DNA from: Lachnospiraceae bacterium
Lineage (GTDB): Bacteria > Bacillota > Clostridia > Lachnospirales > Lachnospiraceae
NCBI GenBank assembly: GCA_015056735.1
Contig: SVFT01000001.1
Span: 124,001-188,000, forward strand
Direction: 5' to 3'
Length of the DNA stretch: 64,000 nt
A program made the translations under genes and the position numbers. Below, piece after piece: positions 25,810 to 37,108 of the stretch. Below the pieces are notes generated by a model. That model searched no databases and had not been told where the DNA came from. It saw only the letters and a list, made by a program, of their open reading frames with translations. The first letter of the stretch is position 1. Each line of letters starts with the position of its first letter.

Positions 25810-28800
25810 TTGCACGTCAGGAAGATCGGAAGGAAAGCGTGGCGCCTGTTAGTACCGGCACTTTGTACGCTTTTATTATTCGGATATGGGGCCCACACGA
25901 AAGCCGCGGCGGAGAGAAAGCCTATGCGGACTATTCGTGTGGGCTTTTATGCACTTCCGGGATATCATGAGATGGACCTGATGGGCAATAAGAGCGGATA
26001 CGGGTATGAATTTTTGACGCTCATGAAGCGCTATGCGAACGTTAATTTTGAATATGTGGGCTATCATAAGAGCTGGGGCGCGATGCAGGACATGCTGGAA
26101 AAGGGAGAGATCGATATGGTCACTTCCGCGCATAAGACGGACAGCCGCGAAGAGAAGTTTGATTTCTCGCTCCCGATCGGTTCGAATACGGTCAACCTCA
26201 ATACAAGGATCAGTGAGAGCCGCTTTATTCCCGGCGTATATTCCACTTATGAAGGCATGCGGGTCGGCCTTCGGATCGGGAGCAGTGCCAATGACAATCT
26301 CGATATCTTCGCAGGGGAAAACGGCTTTACTTACATACCGCAATACTATACGAGCAATGCCGCTTTGAGCGAAGCGCTTGCAAACGGTGAAGTGGATGCT
26401 GTGGCATCGGGATCGCTTCGCAAGACGTACGGTGAGAAAACGCTCAGTTCTTTTGGGGCAGAGTATTTCTATGCAATCGTTAAGAAGGGGAATTCCGAGC
26501 TTCTGGGTATCATCAACGATGCGATCACGCAGATGGACAGCAACGAAGGCGATTGGCGCAATTCCCTGTATTATCGTAACTATGCCGTGACGGCAAAGAG
26601 TGGGCTGTATTTTACGGAAGAGGAATGGAAATATATCCAGGAACACAGCGGCGCGAAGGGAAAAGTTCTGCTTGCTGCCGATAAGTGCTGGTCCCCGTTT
26701 TGTTCAAAGAACGAAGAGGGACATTATGTTGGGATCCTGATGGATTATTGGGACAGCATCATCGATCAGACCGGCATGAATTATGAGGTGTATGAGGCAC
26801 CGAATGATGTGGTCATGGAGTCTGATCTGCTCGAGCATAAGGCAGATATCTATATGGGTTATCTTTCCGATCCGACCCGCTCCGAACGACTTGGTTTTGT
26901 TGAATCGAAACCTTTTATGACGGTGGGAGCGTGCTTTGTCGCGCGCCGCGGCAATACGGATGATCACAGGATCGGTGTTTCGATGACCAACAGCCGTCTG
27001 AATACGCTCCTGAGCCTAAGACCGGGCCAAGTGGTCACGGCCTACGGCACCATAGATGATGCGCTGAACGCACTGAATCGGAACGAGATCGATGAAGTCT
27101 TCATGTATATGTTTGAAGGTGAGCGGATCGTAAACAGGGGGGGAGCCCATCAGCTGATGTACAAAACGATCCATGATGTGAACGTCACCCTCTGCGCTGT
27201 TATGCCGGAAGATGCGGATCATACGCTGATCAGTATCATTTCGAAATGTATTGAACATCTTCCGGAGTCAACGATGGATGGGATCGTTGCGCGCAATCTT
27301 GCCATCAATGCGATGGATGTGACATTTTCCGAATATATTACACTTCATCCGTACCAGGCTTCCGTGTGTCTGGCGATCGTCTTTGCGATCATTCTGCTCA
27401 CGTTCCGCTCATATGAACGTAACAGTACGCAGAGGCTTCACAGCAGGGAACTGCAGGAGAAGATCGACGATATCAGTAAACTGAACGAAGTACTGGCAGA
27501 GAATCAGAGAATCCTTGACAACGTGGGTTACGGTGTCTGGAGGATCATATTCTACAAAAATGGAAAGAATAAGCAGTTCCTCAACGAGAAGGCAAAAGAG
27601 ATCATGGGCATTTCCGATATCGAAATGACGCCGGAAGAGATTTACCGTTTCTATCATAACCGGTTGGAAGTGAACGAAGTGGCTCGGGTTGAGGATGATT
27701 ACATGCAGATGCATGAAGGAAAGTACCAAAGCAGGACATTTGGATGGCATCATCCGACACGCGGCCTGATCTATCTGTTCGCCGGCGGCATCCGCTATGG
27801 AGACGTAGGGGGTGGGCAGCAACTCTCCGGTTTTGTCAGTGATATTACGGAATCCAAGCATAAAGAGGGTGTCATGAATGAGGCACTCCTGAAGGCCAAG
27901 GAGCGTGCGGAGGCAGCTAATCGTGCCAAGTCGACATTCCTTTTTAGCATGTCACACGATATCCGGACACCGATGAATGCGATTATCGGATTTGCCAACC
28001 TGATCGACGAGAATTTTGAAAATCGGGAAAAAAGCCGCGATTATCTGGAAAAACTGAAGGGAGCAAGCTCGTTTTTGCTTTCTCTCATCAACGAAGTGCT
28101 TGAAATCGCGAGAGTGGAGAGCGGGAAGGCAACGCTTAATGAAACTGTGAGCAAATCAGGTAATCTCAGCCGGGAGATCGGTATGGTCTTCTCTGAAAGA
28201 ATGCGCGAGAAGAAGATCGATTTCCGGGTCGATATCGATGTACAGACCGAATATATTCTGGTCGACACGGTCAAAGTGAAAGAAGTCTGCTTAAATCTGG
28301 TATCCAATGCGTATAAATACACGCCGGAAGGCGGAAAAGTACAATTGACGATCAAAGAACTGCCGGATGAAAAACCGGATTATGCAACCTTTGAAATGAT
28401 TGTTTCCGACACGGGTGTCGGTATGTCGCCGGAATTCCTGCCGCATCTGTTTGAAGAGTTCTCGCGTGCCGAGACGGCGACAGATTCCCGCATAGAAGGA
28501 ACGGGCCTTGGGATGGCGATCGTGAAGCAGCTCGTGGAGCTGATGGGTGGTACAATCACGGTTGAGAGTGAACTTGGAAAGGGAACGACATTCCATGTGA
28601 TCCTCTCACATCGGATCGTGGATCCCTCCATGGTGCCCAAAGAAGATCGTTCGGAGAGAAAACTCGTTGAACTGAAGGGCCGCCGTATCCTGCTTGCGGA
28701 AGATAACGATCTGAATGCGGAGATCGCAACAGAGATGCTTTCGGAAAGGGGATTTCTCGTGGAACGCGCAGAAAACGGTGCGATCTGCATAGAGATGCTG

Positions 28801-29055
28801 AAGGCTGCGAGTCCTGACTACTATGATGTGATCCTGATGGATGTGCAGATGCCCAATATGAACGGCTATGATGCGACACGTGCGATCCGCACGCTTGAAG
28901 ATCCGCTCAAGCGCATCATCCCGATCCTTGCGATGACTGCGAATGCGTTTGATGAGGACAAAAAGGACGCTTCCGAGGCCGGTATGGACGGGCATCTGGC
29001 AAAACCCATCGACATGAATGAACTTACGGATGCACTCATCAGAGTATTAAAATAA
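25810..29055 (+). CDS. BvgS/EvgS-like hybrid sensor histidine kinase with two periplasmic-binding domains
   Basis: About 1081 residues. An N-terminal signal/anchor is followed by two tandem SBP_bac_3 (amino-acid-binding-type) domains (about 40-285 and 290-530), a membrane helix (ASVCLAIVFAIILLTF), a PAS-like domain (about 580-700), HisKA with phospho-His in FSMSHDIRTPMNAIIG, HATPase with SDTGVGMSPEF and GTGLGMAIVKQL, and a receiver domain with phospho-Asp in VILMDVQMPNMNG. GGAGG abuts ATG 25801, so the TTG at 25810, 9 bases further on, is the better start. An extended -10 TGGTATAAT lies at 25762-25770. Its output partner is not encoded nearby. Confidence 0.9.
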   Translation: MHVRKIGRKAWRLLVPALCTLLLFGYGAHTKAAAERKPMRTIRVGFYALPGYHEMDLMGNKSGYGYEFLTLMKRYANVNFEYVGYHKSWGAMQDMLEKGEIDMVTSAHKTDSREEKFDFSLPIGSNTVNLNTRISESRFIPGVYSTYEGMRVGLRIGSSANDNLDIFAGENGFTYIPQYYTSNAALSEALANGEVDAVASGSLRKTYGEKTLSSFGAEYFYAIVKKGNSELLGIINDAITQMDSNEGDWRNSLYYRNYAVTAKSGLYFTEEEWKYIQEHSGAKGKVLLAADKCWSPFCSKNEEGHYVGILMDYWDSIIDQTGMNYEVYEAPNDVVMESDLLEHKADIYMGYLSDPTRSERLGFVESKPFMTVGACFVARRGNTDDHRIGVSMTNSRLNTLLSLRPGQVVTAYGTIDDALNALNRNEIDEVFMYMFEGERIVNRGGAHQLMYKTIHDVNVTLCAVMPEDADHTLISIISKCIEHLPESTMDGIVARNLAINAMDVTFSEYITLHPYQASVCLAIVFAIILLTFRSYERNSTQRLHSRELQEKIDDISKLNEVLAENQRILDNVGYGVWRIIFYKNGKNKQFLNEKAKEIMGISDIEMTPEEIYRFYHNRLEVNEVARVEDDYMQMHEGKYQSRTFGWHHPTRGLIYLFAGGIRYGDVGGGQQLSGFVSDITESKHKEGVMNEALLKAKERAEAANRAKSTFLFSMSHDIRTPMNAIIGFANLIDENFENREKSRDYLEKLKGASSFLLSLINEVLEIARVESGKATLNETVSKSGNLSREIGMVFSERMREKKIDFRVDIDVQTEYILVDTVKVKEVCLNLVSNAYKYTPEGGKVQLTIKELPDEKPDYATFEMIVSDTGVGMSPEFLPHLFEEFSRAETATDSRIEGTGLGMAIVKQLVELMGGTITVESELGKGTTFHVILSHRIVDPSMVPKEDRSERKLVELKGRRILLAEDNDLNAEIATEMLSERGFLVERAENGAICIEMLKAASPDYYDVILMDVQMPNMNGYDATRAIRTLEDPLKRIIPILAMTANAFDEDKKDASEAGMDGHLAKPIDMNELTDALIRVLK

Positions 29056-29059
29056 AAGA

Positions 29060-29088
29060 TTTTCAAAATTCTATTTTTTCGATACAAT
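29060..29088 (+). promoter_or_regulatory. Promoter of the CAP-domain gene
   Basis: -35 TTTTCA (29060-29065), 17-bp spacer, -10 TACAAT (29083-29088). The same TTTTCA -35 form occurs in the three hairpin leaders. Confidence 0.6.
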
Positions 29089-29130
29089 AAAAAGAAAGAG
29101 CCTGCCATTTGCGGACGGGCACGGAGGTGC

Positions 29131-29739
29131 ATGATGAGAAGGAAGATCGCACTTTTACTGACAACTGTTTTGGTTATGTCCTTTGGGATCACCGCGCAGG
29201 CGGCGCCCAAAGTGATTAACGGGATCAAATTCGATGCGGCTTACTATCTGGCTCGCTATCCGGATCTTCAGCAGGCGATCGGAAACGACGAGGCTGCACT
29301 TTATAACCACTATGTGACCTGCGGCATGGCCGAAGGACGCGTGGCGGTCGCGACTCCCGAAGATATCTCGGGTCAGTCGGCGGAGGATATGATCAAGCTG
29401 ATCAACAAAGAAAGAAGCGGTGCAGGACTGAATGCGCTTTCTTTAAACAAGGCGCTTTGCGGCGCGGCGTATGTTCGTGCAAAAGAGATGAGTGACCATA
29501 AGTATTTTGAGCATTCCCGCCCTGACGGGTCTTCCGTTTTCGGGCTTGTTTACGATGCGATGGGCACTCGCTACTGCTATGCGGGCGAGAATATCGCCAT
29601 GGGACAGACGAGCGTAGAACAGGTGCATGACAGCTGGATGCATTCTCCGGGTCATCGTGCCAATATCATGAGCGGCAACTTTACTGCGATCGGGATCGCA
29701 AGATACGGTAACTATTGGGTACAGATGTTTTATGGCTAG
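29131..29739 (+). CDS. Secreted CAP-domain (SCP/PR1-like, YkwD-type) protein
   Basis: A 202-residue protein with a signal peptide (LLLTTVLVMSFGITAQA). A clostridial FDAAYYLARYPDLQQAI / HYVTCGMAEGR cell-surface repeat unit (about 30-70) is followed by a CAP domain with the signature residues in KYFEHSRPDG, AGENIAMG and MHSPGHRANIM. Bacterial YkwD-type proteins are extracellular and of uncertain activity. GGAGGTGC precedes two adjacent ATGs. Confidence 0.88.
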   Translation: MMRRKIALLLTTVLVMSFGITAQAAPKVINGIKFDAAYYLARYPDLQQAIGNDEAALYNHYVTCGMAEGRVAVATPEDISGQSAEDMIKLINKERSGAGLNALSLNKALCGAAYVRAKEMSDHKYFEHSRPDGSSVFGLVYDAMGTRYCYAGENIAMGQTSVEQVHDSWMHSPGHRANIMSGNFTAIGIARYGNYWVQMFYG

Positions 29740-29751
29740 AAGAGAGGACAC

Positions 29752-30579
29752 ATGATTCAGGATATTTTTCCAAGCAAATTGTATAACGCATTTCAAAAAT
29801 ATACGCTGCGGGACGCTGACCACGTCCTGCAGTTTCGCGGTGACGGCTGCGTTCTGCTCAAGATGAGCGATCCTTCCGACCTGTTCCTGCGCGGAGAGGG
29901 GATTGATCAGGAGAAGGCCGTCTATCTTTTTTCAGTGGATGAGGAGCGTTACTTCCTGATCACGCATGAGGCGCAGGTGGAAGGTGGCGGCTATGAATAC
30001 CGCTCACTTCGCGAGATCCGCGATCTTGTGGGCGTTTGCGCAGACAAGGATGTCTATGTGATGTACACGGCATATCATCTCTGGAGATGGTATACGGACA
30101 ACCGCTTTTGCGGCAGATGCGGTAAGAAGATGGGGTATAAAGAGGATGAGCGTGCGGTTATATGCCCTGACTGCGGCAACGTGGTATACCCCCGCATCAA
30201 TCCGGCTGTGATCGTCGGCGTTACGAACGGCGATCGCATTTTGATCACAAAATACCGCACAGGCTTTGCGTTTAACGCACTCGTGGCGGGTTTTACGGAG
30301 ATCGGTGAGACGTTTGAAGAGTGTGTGGCGCGAGAGGTTATGGAAGAGACGGGCATCAAGGTAAAGAACATCCGTTATTACAAGTCGCAGCCCTGGGGGA
30401 TGGCGCTTGATATCCTCGCAGGATTCTACTGCGATGTGGACGGCGACGATACGATCCGCATGGACGCAAATGAACTCAAGTATGCCGAGTGGGTGGGACG
30501 CGAAGATATCGTGCTGCAGCCCAACAACTTAAGCCTGACGAATGAAATGATGAACGAGTTTAAAGAAGGCCGGCAGTAA
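29752..30579 (+). CDS. nudC: NAD(+)/NADH pyrophosphatase, Nudix family
   Basis: A 275-residue protein. An N-terminal NUDIX-like domain is followed by a four-Cys zinc ribbon (FCGRCGKKM and VICPDCGNVV) and a Nudix box GFTEIGETFEECVAREVMEE. The SQPWGMALDIL motif downstream is the NudC-type SQPWPFPxS region in divergent form. It hydrolyses NADH or deNADs RNA 5' ends. It lies 12 bp after the CAP gene. Confidence 0.9.
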   Translation: MIQDIFPSKLYNAFQKYTLRDADHVLQFRGDGCVLLKMSDPSDLFLRGEGIDQEKAVYLFSVDEERYFLITHEAQVEGGGYEYRSLREIRDLVGVCADKDVYVMYTAYHLWRWYTDNRFCGRCGKKMGYKEDERAVICPDCGNVVYPRINPAVIVGVTNGDRILITKYRTGFAFNALVAGFTEIGETFEECVAREVMEETGIKVKNIRYYKSQPWGMALDILAGFYCDVDGDDTIRMDANELKYAEWVGREDIVLQPNNLSLTNEMMNEFKEGRQ

Positions 30580-30635
30580 GACCGTCGCTTTGACTCTTTC
30601 ATGGGTTAAAGAAAATTCATGTATCATAGTAAGAA

Positions 30636-30659
30636 AAGGACGGGAGCGATCCCGTCCTT
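30636..30659. terminator. Bidirectional terminator between nudC and ilvA
   Basis: AAGGACGGG, a short loop, CCCGTCCTT. A-rich and T-rich flanks allow it to serve nudC (plus) and ilvA (minus). Confidence 0.8.
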
Positions 30660-30660
30660 T

Positions 30661-30695
30661 CTAGGTATACTAGGTATGCTACCTAGTATACCTAG
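30661..30695. repeat. Perfect 35-nt CTAG-rich palindrome
   Basis: CTAGGTATACTAGGTA, TGC, TACCTAGTATACCTAG: two perfect 16-nt arms around a 3-nt centre. Each arm holds CTAGGTA twice. It directly abuts the preceding terminator and lies 25 bp from the end of ilvA. No other copy was noticed in the window. Confidence 0.9.
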
Positions 30696-30719
30696 AAACA
30701 AATTCGTATGGGTTACTAA

Positions 30720-31931
30720 TTAGAGGGACGCTCTCACGAGCTTGGGATGGTAGCCGCTTTTTTCCAGAACTTCAAGGATCTTGTTCTTATGTTCTGTACC
30801 GAAGGCTTCGAGTGTGATGCGAAGCTCTACGGCAACGGAGCGGTTGGTGGTGACAAACTGGTTGTGCTCAAGCTTGATGACATTGCCTTGCTGCTCTGCA
30901 ACGATCGATGCGACCTTCGCGAGCATACCCGGCTTATCAGGCAGGAGGACGGAGACGGTAAAGATCCTGTCTCTGAAGATCAGACCCTGCTGTACGACGG
31001 ATGACATCGTGATGACATCCATGTTGCCGCCGGAGAGAACCGATACAACGCGTTTGTTCTTAACACCCAGGTGATTTAATGCCGCAACTGTCAGAAGGCC
31101 GGAGTTCTCAACGACCATCTTGTGGTTTTCCACCATATCAAGGAAAGCAACAACGAGCTCATTGTCATCGACTGTGATGACTTCGTCGATGTTCTGCTGC
31201 AGATACGGGAAGATCTCCTTGCCCGGTGTCTTGACGGCTGTGCCGTCCGCGATCGTATTAACACTATGAAGCGTGGTGACTTTTCCTTTTTCCAGGGAAG
31301 CCTTGAGGCAGGCCGCACCGCTTGGCTCGACCGCGATGACCTTGATCTTCGGATTCAGCAGCTTTGCCAGTGTGGAGACACCGGTTGCAAGTCCGCCGCC
31401 GCCAACGGGGACAAGAATGTACTCTACGAGCGGAAGCTCTTTGAAGATTTCCATTGCGATGGTCCCCTGGCCGGTCGCGACCGCGGGATCATCAAACGGA
31501 TGGATAAATGTATAGCCATGTTCCTTGGCAAGCTCATAAGCCTTTGCGCAGGCTTCGTCATAGACATCGCCGTACAGGACGACTTCGGCGCCGTATCCTT
31601 TGGTGCGGTTCACTTTGATGAGCGGAGTGGTCGTCGGCATGACGATCGTTGCTTTCACACCGTATTTGGATGCCGCGTAGGCAACGCCCTGCGCATGATT
31701 GCCGGCAGATGCGGTGATGAGACCGCGACGTCTTTCTTCATCGGAAAGAGTACTGATCTTGTAGTAAGCGCCTCTTAATTTATAGGCACCGGTCAGCTGC
31801 ATGTTCTCCGGCTTTAAGTAGACGCTGTTGCCGCACTTTTCGCTGAAGTACTCGCTGTAGATCAGCTTGGTCTCATGCGTGACTTTTGTGACGATGTTGC
31901 TGGCTTCTTCGAATTTTTCCAATGTCAACAT
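30720..31931 (-). CDS. ilvA: Threonine ammonia-lyase with C-terminal ACT domain
   Basis: A 403-residue PLP enzyme deaminating threonine to 2-oxobutanoate, the first step toward isoleucine. The PLP lysine is K51 in TGAYKLRGA; other landmarks are SAGNHAQGVAYAA and the glycine loop PVGGGGLATG. A single ACT domain (about 325-400) suggests allosteric control. The minus-strand start is preceded by CGGAGGA. It is divergent from ilvBNCD, with the shared 208-bp gap holding both promoters. Confidence 0.93.
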   Translation of the reverse strand: MLTLEKFEEASNIVTKVTHETKLIYSEYFSEKCGNSVYLKPENMQLTGAYKLRGAYYKISTLSDEERRRGLITASAGNHAQGVAYAASKYGVKATIVMPTTTPLIKVNRTKGYGAEVVLYGDVYDEACAKAYELAKEHGYTFIHPFDDPAVATGQGTIAMEIFKELPLVEYILVPVGGGGLATGVSTLAKLLNPKIKVIAVEPSGAACLKASLEKGKVTTLHSVNTIADGTAVKTPGKEIFPYLQQNIDEVITVDDNELVVAFLDMVENHKMVVENSGLLTVAALNHLGVKNKRVVSVLSGGNMDVITMSSVVQQGLIFRDRIFTVSVLLPDKPGMLAKVASIVAEQQGNVIKLEHNQFVTTNRSVAVELRITLEAFGTEHKNKILEVLEKSGYHPKLVRASL

Positions 31932-32063
31932 ATTCTTTATCCTCCGAAGGGTAATTATCGTTGAGTTCTCTTGTCAATAATCCTATAATCATAGGTAACA
32001 TAAGAAAAGTCAATACAGATGAAAATAATTCACTTGGCAAATGATAAAAAGAAATGATTGCGA

Positions 32064-32092
32064 TTGACAATACATTTTTCGGCTCTTAACAT
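32064..32092 (+). promoter_or_regulatory. Promoter of the ilvBNCD operon
   Basis: TTGACA (32064-32069), 17-bp spacer, TAACAT (32087-32092). No T-box or leader attenuator is visible in the 47-nt leader. Confidence 0.7.
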
Positions 32093-32139
32093 AGAAGAAA
32101 ATCGTTTCTGGCTAAAAAAGCGGAAAAGGAGGGCGTGCA

Positions 32140-33852
32140 TTGAATCGTCAAGCAGAAGAGATGAAAGGCTGCAGGATCGTTGTTGAGACACTGATCGAGC
32201 AGGGTGTAACAGAGATTTTCGGATATCCCGGAGGAACTGTCCTGGATATTTACGATGAACTATATAAGGCAAGTGACCGGATCACACATATTCGTACGGC
32301 ACACGAGCAGGGTGCATCACATGCGGCAGACGGCTACTCCAGAGTGACAGGCAAGGTCGGCGTATGTATCGCAACATCGGGTCCCGGGGCCACAAACCTT
32401 GTGACCGGTATCGCGACCGCGATGCTTGATTCCGTTCCGATGGTTGCCATCACGGGCAATGTACCCACATCGGCGATCGGGAAAGACGGTTTCCAGGAAG
32501 TCAATATCACCGGTGTGACGATGCCGATCACAAAGCACAACTATTTCGTAACGGATGTAACACAGCTTGCGGATACGATCCGCGAAGCGTTTAAGATCGC
32601 AAAATCCGGCAGACCGGGTCCTGTCCTGATCGATATTCCCAAGGATGTGCAGAATGCGGTCTGTGAATATACGCCGCTTGTTCCGGTCGCACCCGATCCG
32701 CAGGAGATCGCGGACGATGCAATCATCGATCAGGCTGTTCAGATGATCAATGAAGCGAAGCGTCCTTACATCTTTATCGGCGGCGGCGCAGCAGGCTGCG
32801 GCATGGAAGAGGCTGTAAAGGCTCTCGCAGAGAAGATCGATGCATATGTGGGCTGCACGTTCATGGGTCTCTCCACATTGCCCAATTCCTACGACAGATT
32901 CCTTGGTATGGAAGGTATGCACGGTCTGTATGCATCTTCCATGGCCAATGATAATGCGGACCTCATCATCGGCCTCGGCGTTCGCTTCAGCGACCGCGCG
33001 ACAGGCAATCCGAAGAAATATGCGGAGAAAGCCAAGATCATCCAGCTTGATCTTGATAAGTCCGAGATCAATAAGAACGTGCTGGTTGACCTGGGAATCA
33101 TCGGCAACATCGTTTTCTCATTCGAGCGCATCTTAGAGCGTGTCAAGAAGCAGGAGCATCCGGAGTGGGGGCAGATGATCCGCGGATACAAGGAAGTCGG
33201 CAAATCGATCGCGAAGAAGCTTGAAGAAGTGCCGGCGGAGCGCATCACACCGCGCCGCATCTTCCGTGTGATCAATGAAAACAAGACGCCAGCAATGCCG
33301 ATCGCAACGGATGTCGGCCAGCATCAGATGTGGGCCGCACAGTACACCGATTTCGAGCAGCCGCGCAGATTTGCATCCAGCGGCGGCCTCGGCACGATGG
33401 GCTATGGCCTCGGTGCGGCGATCGGTGCATATTACGGAAGTAAAGAAAAGACGATCCTAATCACAGGCGACGGCAGCTTTGGCATGAACCTCAATGAGCT
33501 TGTGACACTGGTCGGCTATCATATTCCGGTCGTGATCGTCCTCATCAACAACGGCGTGCTCGGTATGGTGCGTCAGTGGCAGTCGCTTTTCTACGGAAAG
33601 CGCTATTCGAACACGATGATGTCCCAGACGACCGATTACGTGAAGCTTGCGGAAGCGTTTGGACTTCCGGGGCGAAAAGCGGTCACCAGCTGCGAGTTTG
33701 AAGCGGCGTTTAAAGAGGCGATGGCGCATGACGGTCCGTTCCTCATCAATGCCGTGATCGATCAGGATGAACCTGTCCTTCCCATGTTGCCGGCAGGCGG
33801 TTCCATGGAGAATATCATCACCAAATTCGAAAAGAAGGAGGGCGAGAGATGA
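32140..33852 (+). CDS. ilvB: Acetolactate synthase large subunit
   Basis: A 570-residue ThDP enzyme, first common step of valine, leucine and isoleucine synthesis. The start is TTG 32140, 7 bases after AAAAGGAGGG; the next ATG (32161) would remove the conserved N-terminus. Landmarks are EIFGYPGGTVLDIYDEL, the catalytic Glu in RTAHEQGASHAADG, and the ThDP motif GDGSFGMNLNELVTL. It overlaps ilvN by 4 bp. Confidence 0.95.
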   Translation: MNRQAEEMKGCRIVVETLIEQGVTEIFGYPGGTVLDIYDELYKASDRITHIRTAHEQGASHAADGYSRVTGKVGVCIATSGPGATNLVTGIATAMLDSVPMVAITGNVPTSAIGKDGFQEVNITGVTMPITKHNYFVTDVTQLADTIREAFKIAKSGRPGPVLIDIPKDVQNAVCEYTPLVPVAPDPQEIADDAIIDQAVQMINEAKRPYIFIGGGAAGCGMEEAVKALAEKIDAYVGCTFMGLSTLPNSYDRFLGMEGMHGLYASSMANDNADLIIGLGVRFSDRATGNPKKYAEKAKIIQLDLDKSEINKNVLVDLGIIGNIVFSFERILERVKKQEHPEWGQMIRGYKEVGKSIAKKLEEVPAERITPRRIFRVINENKTPAMPIATDVGQHQMWAAQYTDFEQPRRFASSGGLGTMGYGLGAAIGAYYGSKEKTILITGDGSFGMNLNELVTLVGYHIPVVIVLINNGVLGMVRQWQSLFYGKRYSNTMMSQTTDYVKLAEAFGLPGRKAVTSCEFEAAFKEAMAHDGPFLINAVIDQDEPVLPMLPAGGSMENIITKFEKKEGER

Positions 33853-34343
33853 GAAAGACGATCGCAGTTTATGTAGAGAATAAGTATGGCGTTCTGGCAA
33901 GAATCTCGGGTCTCTTCATGAGAAGAGGATTCAACATTGATTCCCTTACCGTTGGCGAGACGGAGGATCCCGATTTCTCGCGTGTCACGGTCACCATGGA
34001 TGCGGATGACAACATTTTAAATCAGGTGGTCAATCAGCTTAACAAGCTCTACAACGTAAAGAAAGTAAAAGTGCTTGAGCGCGGCTCTTCGACAGAGCGT
34101 GAGCTCCTTCTTTTGAAACTGGCTAATACCGCGGATAAGCGGAGCGATATCATGGCGGCCTGTGAGATCTACAACGCCAAGATCATCGACTACTCAAGAC
34201 GGACGATCAGCATTGAGGTAACGGGCGATTCGGACAAGATCCAGTCCTTCGTGGAACTGATGATCCCGAACGGCATCATCGAGATGTGCCGTACCGGTGT
34301 TGTGGCGCTCGAACGCGGCGACAAGATTTTGGCAGAGAATTAA
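33849..34343 (+). CDS. ilvN: Acetolactate synthase small (regulatory) subunit
   Basis: A 164-residue protein with an N-terminal ACT domain (VYVENKYGVLARISGLFMRR, FNIDSLTVG) and a C-terminal ALS_ss domain. It confers branched-chain amino acid feedback on IlvB. The ATGA overlap with ilvB implies coupled translation. Confidence 0.94.
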   Translation: MRKTIAVYVENKYGVLARISGLFMRRGFNIDSLTVGETEDPDFSRVTVTMDADDNILNQVVNQLNKLYNVKKVKVLERGSSTERELLLLKLANTADKRSDIMAACEIYNAKIIDYSRRTISIEVTGDSDKIQSFVELMIPNGIIEMCRTGVVALERGDKILAEN

Positions 34344-34352
34344 AATTGTTAA

Positions 34353-35393
<1,041 letters not shown>

Positions 35394-35431
35394 TTTGAAT
35401 CAAACCACAGCAGAAAAGGCGGTATTCCAGT

Positions 35432-37102
35432 ATGATCAAAGATACAATCGTAGACGGTTTCCAGAACGCGCCGCACAGAAGCCTGTACCATGCGCTCGGC
35501 CTTACGGACGAGGAGCAGGCAAGGCCGCTCATCGGGATCGTCAGCTCTTATAATGAGATCGTTCCGGGTCATATGAACCTGGACAAGATCGTGGATGCAG
35601 TCAAACTCGGCGTGGCTATGGCGGGGGGAACACCGATCGTGTTCCCCGCTATTGCTGTCTGCGACGGCATCGCAATGGGCCACACCGGTATGAAATATTC
35701 CCTGATCACCCGTGACATGATCGCAGACTCAACGGAAGCGATGGTCATGGCGCACGGTTTTGACGGGCTTGTCATGGTCCCGAACTGTGATAAGAACGTT
35801 CCGGGTCTTCTGATGGCAGCAGCCAGACTGAACATCCCGACTGTATTTGTCAGCGGCGGTCCGATGCTCGCAGGACGCGTGCACGGCCACAAGACGAGTC
35901 TTTCGAGCATGTTTGAGGCGGTCGGCGCGTACAAGGCGGGCAAGATCGATGAAGAAGAACTGCATTACTGTGAGGAGCATACCTGTCCTTCCTGCGGTTC
36001 CTGTTCCGGTATGTACACAGCCAACTCCATGAACTGCCTGACGGAAGTTCTCGGTATGGGCCTTAAAGGCAACGGCACGATCCCGGCGCCTTACTCGGCA
36101 CGTCTTGAACTTGCAAAGCATGCCGGCATGCAGGTAATGGACCTTGTAAAGAAAAATATCAGACCGCGTGACATTATGAACGAGAAGTCGATCCGTAACG
36201 CGCTGACTGCGGATATGGCACTTGGATGCTCCACAAACAGCATGCTCCATCTGCCTGCGATCGCAAACGAATGCGGCGTGAAGTTCGATCTGTCCATGGC
36301 GAACGAGATCAGTGAAAAGACGCCGAATCTCTGCCATCTCGCACCCGCAGGTCCGACCTATATGGAGGATCTGAACGAAGCGGGCGGTGTCTATGCGGTA
36401 TTAAAGCAGCTTGCTGACGCAGGACTTCTTGACACTTCCGTCATGACCTGCACCGGTAAGACACTTGGGGAAAACATTGCGAATGCGGTCAACAAGGATC
36501 CGGAAGTCATCCGTCCTCTTGATAATCCGTATTCCAAGACAGGCGGTATCGCAGTCCTTCGCGGCAACTTAGCGCCGGATGGCTGCGTTGTAAAGCGCAG
36601 CGCCGTAGCATCCGAGATGCTCGTGCATGAAGGTCCCGCGCGCGTATTTAACAGCGAAGAAGAAGCGATCGCAGCGATCTATGGCGGTAAGATCAAGGCA
36701 GGCGACGTTGTTGTGATCCGCTACGAAGGTCCTGCAGGTGGTCCCGGTATGCGTGAGATGCTTAATCCGACATCCGCGATCGCAGGTATGGGTCTTGATA
36801 AAGAGGTCGCTCTTATCACAGACGGACGATTTTCCGGCGCGACGAGAGGCGCCAGCATCGGACATGTCTCCCCGGAGGCAGTAAGAGGCGGTACGATCGC
36901 GTATGTTGAGGAAGGGGATCTTATCTCCATCAATATTCCTGCATATTCCATCGAACTGAAAGTCAGTGACGAGGAACTTGCAAAGAGAAGGGCATCCACC
37001 AAGATCCTTAAGAAGGAAGGCATCAAGGGCGCACTCAAACGCTATTCGATGCAGGTAAGCTCTGCGGATAAGGGTGCGATCATCAATCAGTTTGAAGGGT
37101 AA
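35432..37102 (+). CDS. ilvD: Dihydroxy-acid dehydratase
   Basis: A 556-residue Fe-S dehydratase forming 2-keto acids in branched-chain amino acid synthesis. Cluster and active-site segments are [36 protein letters not shown] and [21 protein letters not shown]. It is the last biosynthetic gene of the ilv operon. Confidence 0.95.
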   Translation: MIKDTIVDGFQNAPHRSLYHALGLTDEEQARPLIGIVSSYNEIVPGHMNLDKIVDAVKLGVAMAGGTPIVFPAIAVCDGIAMGHTGMKYSLITRDMIADSTEAMVMAHGFDGLVMVPNCDKNVPGLLMAAARLNIPTVFVSGGPMLAGRVHGHKTSLSSMFEAVGAYKAGKIDEEELHYCEEHTCPSCGSCSGMYTANSMNCLTEVLGMGLKGNGTIPAPYSARLELAKHAGMQVMDLVKKNIRPRDIMNEKSIRNALTADMALGCSTNSMLHLPAIANECGVKFDLSMANEISEKTPNLCHLAPAGPTYMEDLNEAGGVYAVLKQLADAGLLDTSVMTCTGKTLGENIANAVNKDPEVIRPLDNPYSKTGGIAVLRGNLAPDGCVVKRSAVASEMLVHEGPARVFNSEEEAIAAIYGGKIKAGDVVVIRYEGPAGGPGMREMLNPTSAIAGMGLDKEVALITDGRFSGATRGASIGHVSPEAVRGGTIAYVEEGDLISINIPAYSIELKVSDEELAKRRASTKILKKEGIKGALKRYSMQVSSADKGAIINQFEG

Positions 37103-37108
37103 CAGCCT

